Of a stretch of 64,000 bases of DNA, positions 14,001 to 24,222 are shown piece after piece. The position numbers and the translations under genes were made by a program. Source of the stretch: Symsagittifera roscoffensis (taxonomy: Eukaryota; Xenacoelomorpha; Acoela; Convolutidae). Location of the stretch: the NCBI RefSeq assembly GCF_963678635.1, contig NC_087069.1, positions 24,478,303-24,542,302 of the forward strand, written 5' to 3'. The notes under the pieces are model-generated. The model searched no databases. It saw only the letters and a program-made list of their open reading frames with translations, and was not told the DNA's origin. The first letter of the stretch is position 1. Every line of letters starts with the position of its first letter.

Positions 14001-16605
14001 GGCAGCAAGTGATTTCACAAAGATGAACAAAAATAAAACAGGCACACGTTCTAGAGAAAAAAAAATAAAATATTTGACATGTAAAATCTAAGTAACTTTT
14101 TTTATTTTTGAGTAACTTTTTAATAAAATAACTTTTTAATAAGTAACATTTTAATAAAATTCTGTCCGCAGTTCAAGTTGAGAACGCAATAAAATTTACT
14201 TAGCTGAAGCTTAGCGGTTTTTATTGAGATAATATACTGTAAACAAATCAATTTATGATAGCCTTTTTAAATACGTAAATCGATTTAGAACTCGACTTTA
14301 GGCTCACCTTTGGTAGGCAAACAACATAAAAATGAAAATTTTAATCAGAAAAAATTATTTTGGTGCATAAAACTTATTTATCCTTCTGGTGCAGAAAGTA
14401 TATTTTTAGGCCAAACATCAAAACGAAAAGTCATTTGAAAAGCATGGTTAAAACTTTATTTCCACTATTTTCTACAGTTTGATAGTTTAGAAAATCTGTA
14501 TATAAACTGTATGTAGTCTGTAAAAGATGAGCACACAAAACATCGTTAAAATCGATTTGAAATGTTTTTTTTTGGTTACTCAAACCCGTAGGAAAACGAA
14601 AAAAAAATGAGAAAAAAGGATTTCAATTGATTTAGAATCGATTGAAATTAATTTTTGTTCAATAAGTTGGTATCAAATTAAATCGATTTCAAGTCAATTC
14701 AAATCGATTTTTCGAGTCTTTGCTACATTATCTGTATAAAATTGATTGCAATCCATTTTTTTTCAGCAAGGGAACACCAATTAATCCGCTTGACTTGGTT
14801 CAGAGCTCTTGCTATCCGCACTGAACTAGATACTATGCAGCAAATAAGTTCATTACAAATGATTTTTAAGAGCTATTATGGATTTAAAAACTATTAATGA
14901 TCCGGAAATTGGTGGTCCAGAAGACTTAAAATCAATTAAAGTGCCCAAAACATCCATTTGAATCGACTTGGATGGATTTTGATGAATACTAAAATCCATA
15001 AGAATCTGACCAAAATGATTTAGGTCTGGCCACTGCAAGGAAATAACAATCAACGTTTTGCCAATTTGCTATCAATGTATTGCACAAACCTTTCCATAAA
15101 AAGGAACCAAATAGAGTTTCAGATGACACTGTTTGGTTAAAATTCTTCTAAGATTCGTTTTGTTTTCTCTTCAATTAGCCGTTTCTTGCTTTTTGCTAGG
15201 GTACTTTTTGTGCAAAAATTTTAGATATCATTTATACTCAAAAATTTTCTGAGGCCAAACATCAAAACGAAAAGTCAATTGAAAAGTAAGGTTGAAATTT
15301 TTTTCCCAACTTTTCTCTATTGTTTGATGATTGAGAAAATCTGTACATATTCTGTATAAAATGAGGATACAAAATAGTCGTTAAGAATTGATTTACTTTG
15401 ATTTTACTGTTACTCGAACCCGTAGGAAAATGGAATCAGAAAAGTTGATAAAAATGGTTCAAATTGATTTTGAAGTTAGCCAGACTTTAAGCAAAAAACT
15501 ATGTAACAAATCAAAAAAATAGTCAACATAAGTTAAATTTTGAGCTCAAAATATGCAACTAAATCGTAAAATTCTGATCATCTTAAATCAATTTTTGTGT
15601 AAAAGCTATAAAGCAAATCAAGAAACCGAACGATACCAATCAAATTTATGCTCAAAAATAGCCCTTAAAAACATAGAAAATAGTCGATGCAAACCAGAAT
15701 TTGACCAAAAAAACTATGTAACAAATCGAGAAAATGTTCTATATAAATCAGGTTTTAAAAAGTTGTTTCTAAAAGTCGTTGAATTAGACGAAATCGTTAA
15801 AAGTCCAAAAGTGATCGCATACTAATTAATAAGTCAGTAATTTATTAACTGGTGCTTTTGTGATGCTTAGATTGTCATGTCATATATATCTTCTCAATCT
15901 TCTCAATCACCAGTTCAAACCTCAGATTCTATTTCAGTCTCTAATCTTCAATCCTAGTTTCTCCGAATTTCAACTATGAGTTTTATCACTATTACCAGGC
16001 CAGCGTAAAATAACTGACGCATAAGTGATTGACAGGCGTAGAAAGAAGCGTAGTAAAAAAGGGCGGACAGAGACGGAGCAAAGTGTCGCTAATTTGGTAA
16101 GGTGGGTATTCTACGCTCGCTATCTCTTCTTCCAAAATATACACAAAGTAAGAATTATAAGCTTCAGTGGGAAAACTGAACTAAAAAAAACTAACCGTAC
16201 GCTCTAACCATAATTTTTTTAAATTTTTTTGATTTTTTTTTTCAAAACCAAAGTTGCTGAAAATTGCTTGATATTTTGAGATGTTTTGCCACCTTAATTC
16301 CAATCTTTGTTGATGAAACCTAGTTACACTCGAGGATTTTTTAAAAGTCTAATAAAAACTTTAAAAGAGAACCGAATCAAAGTCACTATGCCTCAATAAC
16401 TACTTTTTTGAAAATCAGCTTACCTTAGTCAATGACAGGAAAAATTAGAACTTATTGTTATTTTAGATACAAGGTCGATCAGAAAAATCAATCAAAATCG
16501 CGCAGATTTGGCAGCAAATAAGGGAAAGTATAACGATCAACTAATGCGGTTGATTTTTTTGCTCTCGAATTTTTGTATATATCATTATTGTATATAAATT
16601 TTGTA

Positions 16606-16690
<85 letters not shown>

Positions 16691-19600
16691 AGCGTGGGAG
16701 TGGATGATTTAAAACAACCAAAAATTGGTTTTTCTCTGAAAGTTTTACCCATTTTTCTGAGCAGAAATTACTTCATAGACCTTAAAAGGCAGTCAGATTA
16801 TTCAGGCCTTTGCCCTTGTACGAGCAGTCTTGTTAATATTTTCCTTTCAGACGACCGGTTCATCGCGGCAACATCGTTCGCTTTCAAAGTAATGTACGGC
16901 GTGCTATGCGGGTTCGTGTTGAGGCTACGATACTACTTCGCTTGGAAATTAGGCCAGAGTATCTGCTATGCAGCTGGTTTTGGTTTCTCTGGTTGGACGG
17001 AAGATGGAAAAGAGAGGTGGGAATTAGTTCGAAACGGAGAACTGACCAAGGTTGAGGTAAGAAAACAAAAGTTTCACCTTTTCCCGTTTTTCTATTTAAT
17101 TGGCTTGATGCTGAAACCTGAGCAATTTATCTCAAGTGTTTTGCATCCTGAAACCCTGAATCATCCTGAAAACCTGCATCCTGAATCCAGCAGCAGTCTG
17201 GAAATTTAAATCAATTTGGTATTAACAAAGAGATAAGCTGGTCACAAAACTCACATAGGATAAAATAAAGACTAGAAAAACGATTTAAAAAAAATTTGCC
17301 TGGAAATTTTAGGCTGGAGAAAACTTTTGGGTATTACTTCTGTCTACACAAACTTTTTTGTCGTTAAATTGAGTTTTTTAGTTTCTGTAAAAAATATTTT
17401 TTTAAAAAAATTTAGTTTAGATTTAGTAGATCTGTTTGACTGGCTTTTTCTTACTAACACTTTGCATGGAATTGTATTAACAGCCTTTTCGTTGATTGGA
17501 GGTCAACCGATGTTTTAAGATCTAATTATATAAATAATTTTCATCAATGGAAACTTTGACATCAAAAATCAAAAATGATTTGAATTGGAAAATTATTATT
17601 CAGCCAAAATCTAGACCCCCCATCTGCGAAATTGTACTGTTGATCGCGATTAACACTTTCTAGCTGATTCATATTACTTTTCTTCCAAGCGGGTCGAAAA
17701 TTATACCTCGAGCTCGGTCAAAAAGTTTTTAAACAAAATCGGGGGAAACTGAGACAGACCTCCTCCAGCACGGTCGAAATATGTCCAAACATGCCCGAGA
17801 CGATCTAATTATATTTCGGGTTATTCCAATGTAATCGAGCACATTTCATTCAAAATATAACTAATTTTGGCCGAAACTGTCAAAAAATGATTAAGTTAGG
17901 TCGAGGTTAAAGATTAGGTTGGGTTGCGAAGATTTGATTGGTAAAAAAAAAACAATTTTTTGTCGGTAGGCGCTGGAAACAGACAAATCACAAAAAAAAC
18001 CTCTCCATCAGGGAAACCATATCGAGATATAATTTTATATTGTGAACTACCTCAATGTGTTCAAAACTTATTTAGTCGGAAGTTTGAATGATCTTCTTTT
18101 GCGATAAAAAACATTGAATTCAATTAAAACCATTTTTCGATAGTTCTTTGATCTATAATGAATAAACTTCAGATCAAAAACAAATCAGATTTGATTACTT
18201 TACTTCTATTAACATTGTTATACTGCTTATGTTGACTTTAAAAATTATTATTATTATGATTGCAATATGATTATTTTTTATTACTTTGATGATATTATGA
18301 TACTTTTTATGATTACTGTGATATTATGTATTTAATCCAGCGTTGCAGCAACTGGAAAGAGTTGCTGGATGAGTGGAACAACATGACTAGCAAATGGCTG
18401 CGATTCATCTGCTACTCCAGAATCCAAAACAAAAAAGCAGCAATTGGCCTAACCTTCTTTTTTTCTTCTCTTTGGCACGGTTTCCATCCGGGCTACTACA
18501 TACACTTTATACACGCATATTTGTTTGTACTAGCTGGCCGAAAAGTAAGTTTTCTTTTAATAAATTTTAATTCAGACTTTTGCTCTTAAATCAAATATCC
18601 AATTTTTCTGTGTAAAATTATCAAAAAAATGCTCCTTATGCTTTTATGTAAACTGAAGCCATCGACTTCCGAGAAAGGTTTTTGGATGAAAGTAATCACA
18701 ATCACAATATAATAAATGTATCTAATGTTTGATCACTTTTAATTTTTTTTTCAATATGTAGTACGAAGTAAAAATTCAAATAATCAATGTCTCTGTATCT
18801 ATAAGCTTGAGCAAGTTCTGCTTTTCAGATTCGCAAGTGTATCAGACCTCAATTTCAAGTTTCTTCGTTCAAGAAGAACTTGTACAACTGTGTCACGTGG
18901 ATGGGATTGCAGCTGTCGATGAGCTATGCAATCATGGGATTCAATGTACTGCAGATGTGGACTATATTCGTCATTTACAGGTTAGTTTAATTTTGGAACA
19001 ACTGAAAAATCTGCCCGCAAAATATTATCAGTGGAGCATGACTAAACTGCTGAAAAAGAAACTACTTCTTTTGATTTTTTTTCAGTTCTAGAAGTTTAAA
19101 AAAAATGGCCCAGTTCTAATTTAGGTCAGAATGGGTCGAGTGATCTATCATATTAAGGTCCTTTTAGTCATTTTTCGAATGAGATTTCATAAAATTTGAA
19201 AAAATTTTCATAGTGTTGAGAAACACTGGTTTGAAATTTGTTTTTTTTTAATATAAATCTTGGTTATTTTTTTGTTTTTTTTTAGGAAAAAAATCGCAAA
19301 ATTTGTTCACTCTCAAGACTAATTTTTTCGAGGTTTTACTTTTGATTTTCTCTTAGGTTGAGATCATTTCTTTTGTTAAAAAGAAAGCAAGCTCTACTAT
19401 CAGACTGCAAAAGTGAAAAGATCACAAAAACATGATCGGTTTCTAGTTTCGAAAACGGATATTACCTTTCAGATTACTGGACAGACTCGAACAACCAATG
19501 ACAATGGTTCAGCCACAAGACGTGAAGATACAAAATATTTGAATTAATATAGGACAAACTTGTTGGCTTCCAAATTATAAACCATTGGAAATCATTTAGA

Positions 19601-22600
19601 TTTATCGAGAAAAGTTAGATAGAAATAGATAGCTTCTGTAAAAAAAAGTTCAAAGTTATAGGTAGGCTATCAAAAAATTGTCTATCCAGTATAAAAGCCA
19701 TTGTTGGGTGCAGATTTTTTTGTTTTTGTTTTGGCATCCACTACGACTCAACGGATCACACACTTTGCACTAAGAATCTAAATTTTCTCTTTGTACTGCT
19801 AGTTTTTTGTTCAAAATGTCAAGAATCTGAACGAAGTCAGTCAGATCAAAATCGTTTTTTTTTACTTCCCAAACTTTTTTCCAGTTTGGAAAGTTTTTTT
19901 TGGCCTCAAAACTAAGGTGGAAAACTAAATATTTCTCATCAGAAACAAAACGTTAATTAGTTACAGGTACTCGTGTTCAACAAAAAAACCCTTAGGGCAC
20001 AATAGTCTTTTAGAGTGCTCAAGAATTATAAGTTTGCACTAATTTCCGCAATATAAAAGACAATGAAAGAAAACTGCAATACTCTCCTCAAATTTTAGCT
20101 GGAATCCAATTCCCAAAATAATTTCAAAGCAACTATGACAAAGTACAGTATTAAACTGCAGAGTATTCAACGCAGTTGTGAGGAGTCATTTTGAAGCATT
20201 TTCAAAAAGGACATTGCAATGGGACACTTTTGAAATCTGGATCAGATAGACGAAATATAAACGAAGTAATAAGAGTAAAGTCATTGAAAGAGACAAATCT
20301 AGGCCATATTTGTTAACAAATGCATCATTTTTTATTTTAGTGGTACAGAACTTTTTGTTAGACTGACTGTTTACCAAAAAAAGTATAGGCCCTCATAGTC
20401 TGGTTGAAGAACCGATGACGACTCGTTTGAAGTTCGATGCTTCGTATATTCTGAGTGCCCTTTAACGTTCATAGAAGAGTGTTTAAAGTATGAAAACTGA
20501 CGCAATTTTCAATTATAAAAAAAATAGATGTTTTTAAGTATCTTCTGCACTCTATTTAAAATTATAAAATAATATTATGAAAATATATAAAACAATGTTT
20601 TATAAAAATATAAAAATAAATCGACGTTTTTAAGTATCTTCTGCGCTCTATTTAAAAATAAAGGTAATGTTTATAACATCATTAATATTAAAAAACAGGC
20701 TCGAGGTCTTTTGGGTTTTTTCAAATGTTGACACTAAAAGTTTCGCCAAGAACAATGTGACGTTCTTCGCGTCTAGTAACGTATCAGTTACAACAAATAA
20801 CTCGGGTCACTTCATTTTGAAACGCACTATGAGCTAATGAAATTTTGACTTCAGGGTGTTAAGGGCGGCTTTCAGTTGATTTGAAAAATTCCGTCAAAAT
20901 TACTAAATAGAAAGTCGAATTTTTTTCTGGTGAGCAACACCCCTTTCCCTCTACCTCGAGAAAAAAACATTGCGTATTTTCTCAGAAAGTTCAAACTATT
21001 TTTTCGTGGTTTGTCAGCAGAATTTTTTTGTTATAACCACTAATTTTGACTCTCATTTCTGTTTTTGTGAAGTCAATGAATAAATTAAAAACCTGACAAA
21101 CTGCACAAACAGTAACTTTTAGGCTCTAAATTGTTTTCAAATAATTTCAAAGTGTGTTTTTTATTCTTTAATTTCACATCATTCTCTCGTCTTGTGGAAA
21201 AATTTTTGAGACTTGCTACGCAATCTGCCACTATACCCGCACCGGAGTTTTATCGATTTAAAATTATAATATTTGAAAAGTGTTGTCTAGTGTTGTCACT
21301 TTAATCCATTTTTGTGGCAAGTTTGTAATTAAAGTCGATAATTTCCTTACAAATACAATCAGATAAAAACCATTACAGCCGGTTACAATACATTAAAATT
21401 TCATTATGATTGATAATATTGAATAAGAAATTCTACATTTTTTCCGAAAGTATTTGCAAAACTTGCAACATCTTTTGTATTACTCGCGGGCTGCTCGAAT
21501 AAAACACAACCCACTCAATTTAACATACAAGGCGAGTTCACCCCTAGTTTACAGCCCCCACATTACCTGAACCAGCACGCATTCCCCCTCCCCCGAATTC
21601 CCGAAGTTTATTGCTCCCTTGTATAATCGAATATTTTTGAACTTTAAAGAGAATAACAATGAAATCGATTTTATCCACAAAGTTTCAGTGGCGGAAGACA
21701 AGCAGATTTTTTGGTAAAATGCAAATTTTAAACAACATGCAAGCAAAAAAACAATAGAGCAGATCTCGTTATTCGTTAAACCATGCAAATGAGGAATAAA
21801 TTTAAGATCTTCTTCTATTTGATGATTATATTTTATTTTTAAGCAATTTTTTCTTATAAATATTGGTATTCTTGCTATGCAAAACATGGCAAAACTATTG
21901 CAAAAATCTTTTCAGATTTTGCTGCGCAAAAATAATGAAAGTATTTGCAAAAATAAGTGTTTTGTAATTGCTCAATAGTTCTCACTGATTTTATTGCAAC
22001 ATGTCATCAAACCACTATTAAACTATATATATATATAGGTAATCAGATATAAAAAAAACTAGACATCGCTCGACATACAGCTAACTGGTTTCTAGGTGTT
22101 CTTCCAAGATGTGGTGTTTTGGTATTGTTGCAGGATGGGATTTTTTGGATACATTTCAAAAAGAAAAAGAAGAATAACTTATTTTTCATCGTAACAAATT
22201 ACAATACATACTTCAGAAAATTACAAGCAACATATTTACAGTAAAGTGAAACTCAGAGTTGACAGCTGACGAACTCATTGGGGTTACTGGGTGCTGCTCT
22301 ATTATGAAAAGCGCATGAATTATCATCACAAGTAAAAGTTGTAACTAGGAAAAAGAGAAAAAATTATCTTTCATTTCTTGCAAGTTAGAGTTAGATTTTT
22401 CGTAGAAAAAGTTCTTCTGACATTGCGGCTAGAGCCTTACATGGTCTATTAACTACGAGTAGATATTTTTCCACCAATTTGTAAAAATTAGTTTGAGCAA
22501 AGACAAGTTTATTGCTTTAGAAAATGGTTTTGTGTGTTGAAATTCTGAAAACTTGCTTGTCGTAGAATTTAATAGCCGGTTCAATTACAAAACTTGAGCT

Positions 22601-23023
22601 TTTTCACGGGTACTGCAGCTACTAACTGTGTCTCATCCCCATGGGCGCCCCTAAAAGCAATAGAATTGATTGGGGCTAAATGGTCCCCAGTCAATTCTAT
22701 TGGTATTATGGGGGCTCTAGGGGATGGGACCCAGTTAGTAGAAGCAAAAAACGCCAAGGGAACAAGTTAAAGTTTTGTAGTTGAACAGTTTTTTGAATTG
22801 CAAACAAAACATTCCCTTCTTGAAAACGAATTCATTACTTAAATTTTATTTTAATTTTTAAAAATTGTTGTTTAGATCGATGTACTTCCACTGTACGTTG
22901 GTGGCAGTGTTCCTGCTGGTTGTCCTCATCCCAAAAAATCAAGACAATTCCGCCACTAATGGGGGCCAAATTCAAAATGCGAGTCCACAAAGAGGCGTCA
23001 GAGACTCAAGAAAGAAGAAGTAA
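1888..23023 (+). CDS. MBOAT1/2-like lysophospholipid acyltransferase, paralogue A (seven 3' exons; 5' end outside window)
   Basis: Gene-level entry. Coding exons are 1888-2084, 2563-2607, 7353-7443, 16851-17056, 18341-18544, 18829-18980 and 22876-23023, all with AG acceptors, GT donors and compatible phases. The family transfers acyl chains from acyl-CoA to lysophospholipids in the endoplasmic reticulum (Lands-cycle remodelling). Diagnostic features are WNNMTSKWL, with the conserved Asn, and SSLWHGFHPGYY, with the catalytic His, both in the 18341 exon, plus hydrophobic segments in the last exons and a basic C-terminus RKKK resembling an ER-retrieval signal. The visible part encodes about 347 residues. 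Exons 1-3, known from paralogue B, must lie upstream. No stop or frameshift is seen, so the gene may be functional. The exact substrate (PE, PS or PC) cannot be read from sequence. Confidence 0.92.
2563..2607 (+). CDS. MBOAT paralogue A, 45-base exon 5
   Basis: Small phase-0 exon between TATTTTAG and GTGAGT encoding SDNQEVEEEKYPSPN. The paralogue B exon at 36778-36822 has the same length and the same EEKYPSPN ending. It is a hydrophilic loop just before a membrane segment. It is short and would be missed by ORF-based calling. Confidence 0.88.
3690..4770. repeat. Clusters of ATAATCGATTAT palindromes
   Basis: Variants of TATAATCGATTATAAT recur many times at 3700-3870 and again at 4610-4770, flanking the G-rich block. 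The same motif recurs in each unit of the 8.5-12.9 kb array (around 8780, 10380 and 11700). It is self-complementary, so it reads the same on both strands. Confidence 0.7.
4134..4432. repeat. G-rich minisatellite tract
   Basis: A strongly G-rich plus strand inside an AT-rich intron, with tandem units such as GGTGGTAGAAGTAGGGGA and GGGGGTTTTGGAGTGGC repeated two or three times. Many runs of three or more G lie close together, so G-quadruplex formation is plausible. The long proline-rich frame on the minus strand is a by-product of the C runs. Confidence 0.85.
4880..5215 (-). mobile_element. hAT-like non-autonomous inverted-repeat element, partial copy a
   Basis: It begins with degenerate GCAGAGGCAGGTTTAGG and carries the family core (CCGACCCAAAGG, then a loop resembling GGCGTC, then CGCGTGCCAAAAAAAA). 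It matches copies at 8028, 13365 and 43210 in the same orientation. The far end is not clearly preserved. Confidence 0.55.
5730..6172 (+). pseudogene. Fossil hAT-superfamily transposase, C-terminal dimerisation region
   Basis: Two adjoining frames, 5730-5954 and 5951-6172, read together like the end of a hAT transposase. The first holds SVTLKLQEDILTISDVRLLF and MQHYLTPESDLEHL. The second holds SNCVEHLFSQAKLLVRPQTL followed by REIYLKDNQDLYKL, which resembles the family's C-terminal dimerisation domain (conserved V-E-LFS-AK spacing and a final L-K-N-DL). A frameshift separates them and there is no intact start, so it is dead. It is a plausible relative of the source that mobilised the CAGGGGCGGAT inverted-repeat elements nearby. 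The family assignment is by eye. Confidence 0.6.
6541..7060 (+). repeat. Dispersed repeat family 2 (about 500 bases), copy 1
   Basis: Shares with 23655-24222 a head reading GCTCGTATCA..CGAAGCCCTGA, then a centre TAGCGCGAAATATATCGCG and a tail AGCACAAATATTCCGTTA. A more diverged copy covers about 28030-28440, and head-only pieces on the minus strand lie near 16780 and 36560. No coding capacity. The class (SINE or MITE) is undecided. Confidence 0.75.
7353..7443 (+). CDS. MBOAT paralogue A, exon 6
   Basis: 91 bases between TCTTTCAG and GTAAAA, encoding a transmembrane stretch starting WMVLTHLPLALAYGYALRML. The length and phase are the same as the exon at 38705-38795. The last G joins AC of the next exon to make the first Asp of DDRF. 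Here the donor is a normal GT, unlike paralogue B. Confidence 0.9.
8028..8383 (-). mobile_element. hAT-like non-autonomous inverted-repeat element, copy b
   Basis: Ends with AATCCTAGGTCCGCCCCTG at 8365-8383, the reverse complement of the family start CAGGGGCGGAYCTAGGATT. Internally it has GGCGCCATTGGCGCC followed by AATATATACTAA and AGCGCGCACCAAAAAAAA. The left end is degenerate. No protein is encoded. Confidence 0.7.
8412..8662 (-). CDS. Candidate 3' coding piece of an unknown minus-strand gene
   Basis: On the minus strand an open frame runs from an acceptor-like TTTCAG (about 8665) to a TAG at 8412. It includes DQLKSDLERLLGAG, then VEFV-like SFVNKDSDKQN, and ends with FTFKMGLSPAFEKRENGLL plus six residues. 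A branch-point-like TACTAAAC precedes the acceptor. The first part recurs in the other array units (around 10190-10290 and 11570-11650), but only this unit continues into the unique tail. I do not recognise the protein, and the 5' boundary is a guess. It may be the last exon of a gene starting at 13234, or a dead remnant. Confidence 0.3.
8560..12868. repeat. Tandem array of about 1.4-kb units (three units)
   Basis: The marker ACACCCGCACCTA(G/C)TAAACG occurs near 8598, 10200 and 11580, and the marker TTTTTTGACCACCAAAAAAT near 9061, 10664 and 11977, giving periods of about 1.6 and 1.3-1.4 kb. Unit 1 is longer because a stretch of roughly 190 bases ending in the TTCGGAACAAATTTC region is repeated twice (about 9730-9950 and 9950-10140). 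Each unit carries AGATCT-rich segments, ATAATCGATTAT palindromes and a small plus-strand frame of 67-71 codons. Unit divergence looks like several percent. Confidence 0.85.
12869..12985. repeat. 39-base minisatellite, about three units
   Basis: Units of the form CAGATCTGGGAA-CAA-TCCTG-AAGAAATAAAGAAT repeat in tandem, in frame with the minus-strand ORF above. On the minus strand each unit contains TTTATTTCTTNCAG, a good match to a splice acceptor. Confidence 0.75.
12869..13234 (-). CDS. Candidate 5' coding exon of an unknown minus-strand gene
   Basis: Starts at an ATG in good context (ACAAAATGA, 13234) with MNLANWIKVEKVNFLQLLAE. It continues for about 85 residues of ordinary-looking composition with several Cys (TGCEKVL, DCVKCEVVVK), then a region of three 13-residue repeats (RSEILYFFQDLVP type). 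Those repeats come from a 39-base minisatellite at the edge of the array. Third-position variation looks like real coding sequence. No family recognised. It lies in intron 6 of the acyltransferase gene, antisense to it. Confidence 0.35.
   Translation of the reverse strand: MNLANWIKVEKVNFLQLLAEKMKDNKIFETLKIHPEANTHTGCEKVLTGDKSFNDCVKCEVVVKVFLNYVENAVEKYARTQGISCARSDILYFLQKLIPRSEILYFFQDLVPRSEKLYFRS
13365..13662 (-). mobile_element. hAT-like non-autonomous element, copy c (degenerate)
   Basis: Shares the family order: TTTTTGGCTGACGGACCC, then CATCGGCGACAATATATTC (a decayed GGCGCC palindrome), GTCCAAAAACGCGATTTTT, GCCTGCATCGC, and a decayed end ATCCTAGATTCGCGCATG. Confidence 0.6.
14400..14770. repeat. 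Diverged partial copy of the roughly 1-kb repeat
   Basis: AGGCCAAACATCAAAACGAA at 14408 and the following stretch match 383-480 and 15252-15350. Beyond that the copy becomes rich in AATCGATTT-type repeats and loses similarity. Confidence 0.6.
14790..15917. repeat. Roughly 1-kb repeat, copy 2 (complete relative to copy 1)
   Basis: Matches 1-1018 from TTGACTTGGTTCAGA to CTTCTCAATCACCAGTTCA. It has an extra block of about 110 bases near 14852-14960. No terminal inverted repeat or target duplication is clear. See copy 1 for the shared 90-codon frame, at 15553-15825 here. Confidence 0.8.
16609..16689. repeat. (TA)n(TG)n microsatellite
   Basis: A run of TA repeats from about 16609 to 16658 passes into TG repeats to 16678 and then TA again. 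It lies about 160 bases upstream of exon 7 of paralogue A. Confidence 0.97.
16780..16846 (-). repeat. Repeat family 2, head fragment
   Basis: The minus strand reads AAGACTGCTCGTACAAGGGC, then AAAGGCCTGA, then CTGACTGCC, matching the head of the copies at 6541 and 23655. It ends within five bases of the exon 7 acceptor of paralogue A. Confidence 0.6.
16851..17056 (+). CDS. MBOAT paralogue A, exon 7
   Basis: 206 bases from TTCCTTTCAG to GTAAGA. It encodes DDRFIAATSF, then a hydrophobic stretch, then YYFAWKLGQS and AAGFGFSGWTEDGK, typical of MBOAT1/2 proteins. About 78 percent identical by eye count to the exon at 42234-42439. Confidence 0.94.
17057..18340. other. Intron 7 of paralogue A
   Basis: AT-rich. 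It contains loosely repeated GGTCGAAA/CTCGAGC motifs around 17690-17800 and ATTATTATTATGATT repeats near 18240-18310. Nothing else is identified. An open frame at 17327-17518 is hydrophobic low-complexity and not supported. Confidence 0.6.
18341..18544 (+). CDS. MBOAT paralogue A, exon 8 (catalytic)
   Basis: 204 bases, phase 0 at both ends, from AATCCAG to GTAAGT. It contains WNNMTSKWLRFICYSRI, with the conserved Asn after Trp, and FFSSLWHGFHPGYY, with the invariant His in a membrane segment, which together form the MBOAT active site. The equivalent exon is 42883-43086. Confidence 0.95.
18829..18980 (+). CDS. MBOAT paralogue A, exon 9
   Basis: Starts after CTTTTCAG and ends at CATTTACAG before GTTAGT; 152 bases. 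It encodes IRKCIRPQFQVSSFKKNLYN, then VTWMGLQLSMSYAIMGFNVL and a final membrane stretch. No equivalent is found downstream of exon 8 in paralogue B within this window. Confidence 0.9.
18981..22875. other. Intron 9 of paralogue A (3.9 kb)
   Basis: Mostly AT-rich with no recognisable gene. It holds two direct copies of a segment ending TTTTTAAGTATCTTCTGC about 100 bases apart (20525-20660), a short TA run near 22025, and the foldback element at 22618-22745. Confidence 0.65.
22618..22745. mobile_element. Foldback (inverted-repeat) element of about 128 bases
   Basis: Two arms of about 58 bases pair around a short loop near 22676-22684. The left arm includes CTACTAACTG, CATCCCC and CAATAGAATTGATTGGGG. 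The right arm returns CCCCAGTCAATTCTATTG, GGGGATGGGAC and CAGTTAGTAG. A few mismatches and small indels lie mid-arm. This shape fits a small MITE. No target duplication is obvious. Confidence 0.8.
22876..23023 (+). CDS. MBOAT paralogue A, terminal exon 10
   Basis: Starts after GTTTAG. The first A completes an Arg codon, then SMYFHCTLVAVFLLVVLIPK gives the last membrane helix. A polar tail follows and ends SRKKK and TAA at 23021-23023. The Arg/Lys tail resembles an ER-retrieval signal. Confidence 0.88.
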
Positions 23024-23085
23024 ATAGCGTATTTCCAAAATCGGAAACATGCCCATTTTATCGGAAGAAGGATTTTTTTTTCACC

Positions 23086-23394
23086 CAGGGGCGGATCCAG
23101 GATGTTCTCGATTGGAGGCGGAATTTCAAGTATTTTCAAAAATTGATGATTTAGTTTATTTCGATTAAATTAATTTTTGGAGCTATCTTAAAACACCAAA
23201 AAACCGTTTTTCCGCTTTTTTGGATAGTTTTGACAAAAAACAAAGACAAAATTGCGTTTTTTTGAGACGCGCTCACCTTCAAAATTAGTATATATTTTGA
23301 AAATTCCAGAATCGGTCGGCTGAAAAAGGATATCGTAAATTATTACCAAAAAAGAGTTCAAACCCCCTCTCCTGCATCCGTAAATCCGCCCCTC
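23086..23394 (+). mobile_element. hAT-like non-autonomous inverted-repeat element, copy d (both ends present)
   Basis: Starts CAGGGGCGGATCCAGGAT at 23086 and ends TAAATCCGCCCCT near 23394, so the terminal inverted repeats are visible. The centre includes TTTGAGACGCGCTCACC and TTAGTATATATTTTG in the family order. I saw no convincing 8-base target duplication. Confidence 0.8.
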
Positions 23395-23654
23395 ATATAA
23401 CCCTTTCAGCTTGCTCTGTAAAAATAACACTGTATACGATTCTAATTGATTATACATGTTTTTTTTTAAATTTTTGAGACAGACAAAGTTATAAATTAAT
23501 CACTTTTTGTTGATGATACTCTTCAGTTCAAAAAACTGTCGAAATGAATTTTGAAAAACATTAATGAAAAAAAAACTGCGTTTGCACGTGAAACTGTATT
23601 TTTAAATCATGCACTCTGAAACTCGTCCAAAGTTAAACCAACTAAAATCAAAAC

Positions 23655-24222
23655 AAAACTGCTCGTATCAAGGCGAAGCCCTGAATGTATCGACTGCCTT
23701 TTGAGGTTTATGGAACAGTAATAACTAAAGAAAACTAAATATAATAAAACAAAATGAAATTTTTTTTCTGAAATTTGAAAATCATCACTTGAAATTTTGA
23801 AAATTTGAACTTTTTTTTAAAATCATCACCCCACAGGCCATATAAAGTACAAAAAGATAAATTTCACTCCTATTAACATATCAATTATGGTATATAAGCT
23901 TTCTTGAACCAATTTTGAACAACTTTTAGGACGGATTTAATCTCCGCCTACGTGTTAATAGCGCGAAATATATCGCGAGTTAATTGTCCCAAATTGGCTA
24001 AAATGGCAATCTTTAAACACCCATAACTTTACAAAAAATGGCCATAGGTAAAATATCTTTTCAAATTTAAGCTCAGGAAGACAATAGTTTTCGAATAATT
24101 CGAAAAAATTCAGAAAAAAATCCGTCAAAAATGGCTAGTTAAAAAGACGAAATTTGTATGAAAAAAAAACCACCCCGAGCGCAAATATTCCGTTACTTTA
24201 GTGTCGAAAAGCGGAAAAAATA
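23655..24222 (+). repeat. Dispersed repeat family 2, copy 2
   Basis: Matches 6541-7060 in head (ACTGCTCGTATCAAGGCGAA), centre (TTAATAGCGCGAAATATATC) and tail (GCGCAAATATTCCGTTACTT). Several indels separate the copies. Confidence 0.75.

Larger units (their letters stand above)
7444..16850. other. Intron 6 of paralogue A (9.4 kb), repeat-dense
   Basis: Contains a hAT-like element (8028-8383), minus-strand coding-like remnants (8412-8662 and 12869-13234) around a tandem array, another hAT-like element (13365-13662), the roughly 1-kb repeat copy 2 (14790-15917), a TA/TG microsatellite and a repeat-family-2 fragment next to the following acceptor. Stretches 7444-8027, 13663-14399 and 15918-16600 hold nothing I can identify beyond short TAACTTTTTAATAA repeats near 14090-14160. 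Confidence 0.7.

Noticed and set aside
16488..16721. Minus-strand frame of Tyr/Ile and Thr/His repeats
   Set aside because: Produced by the TA/TG microsatellite.
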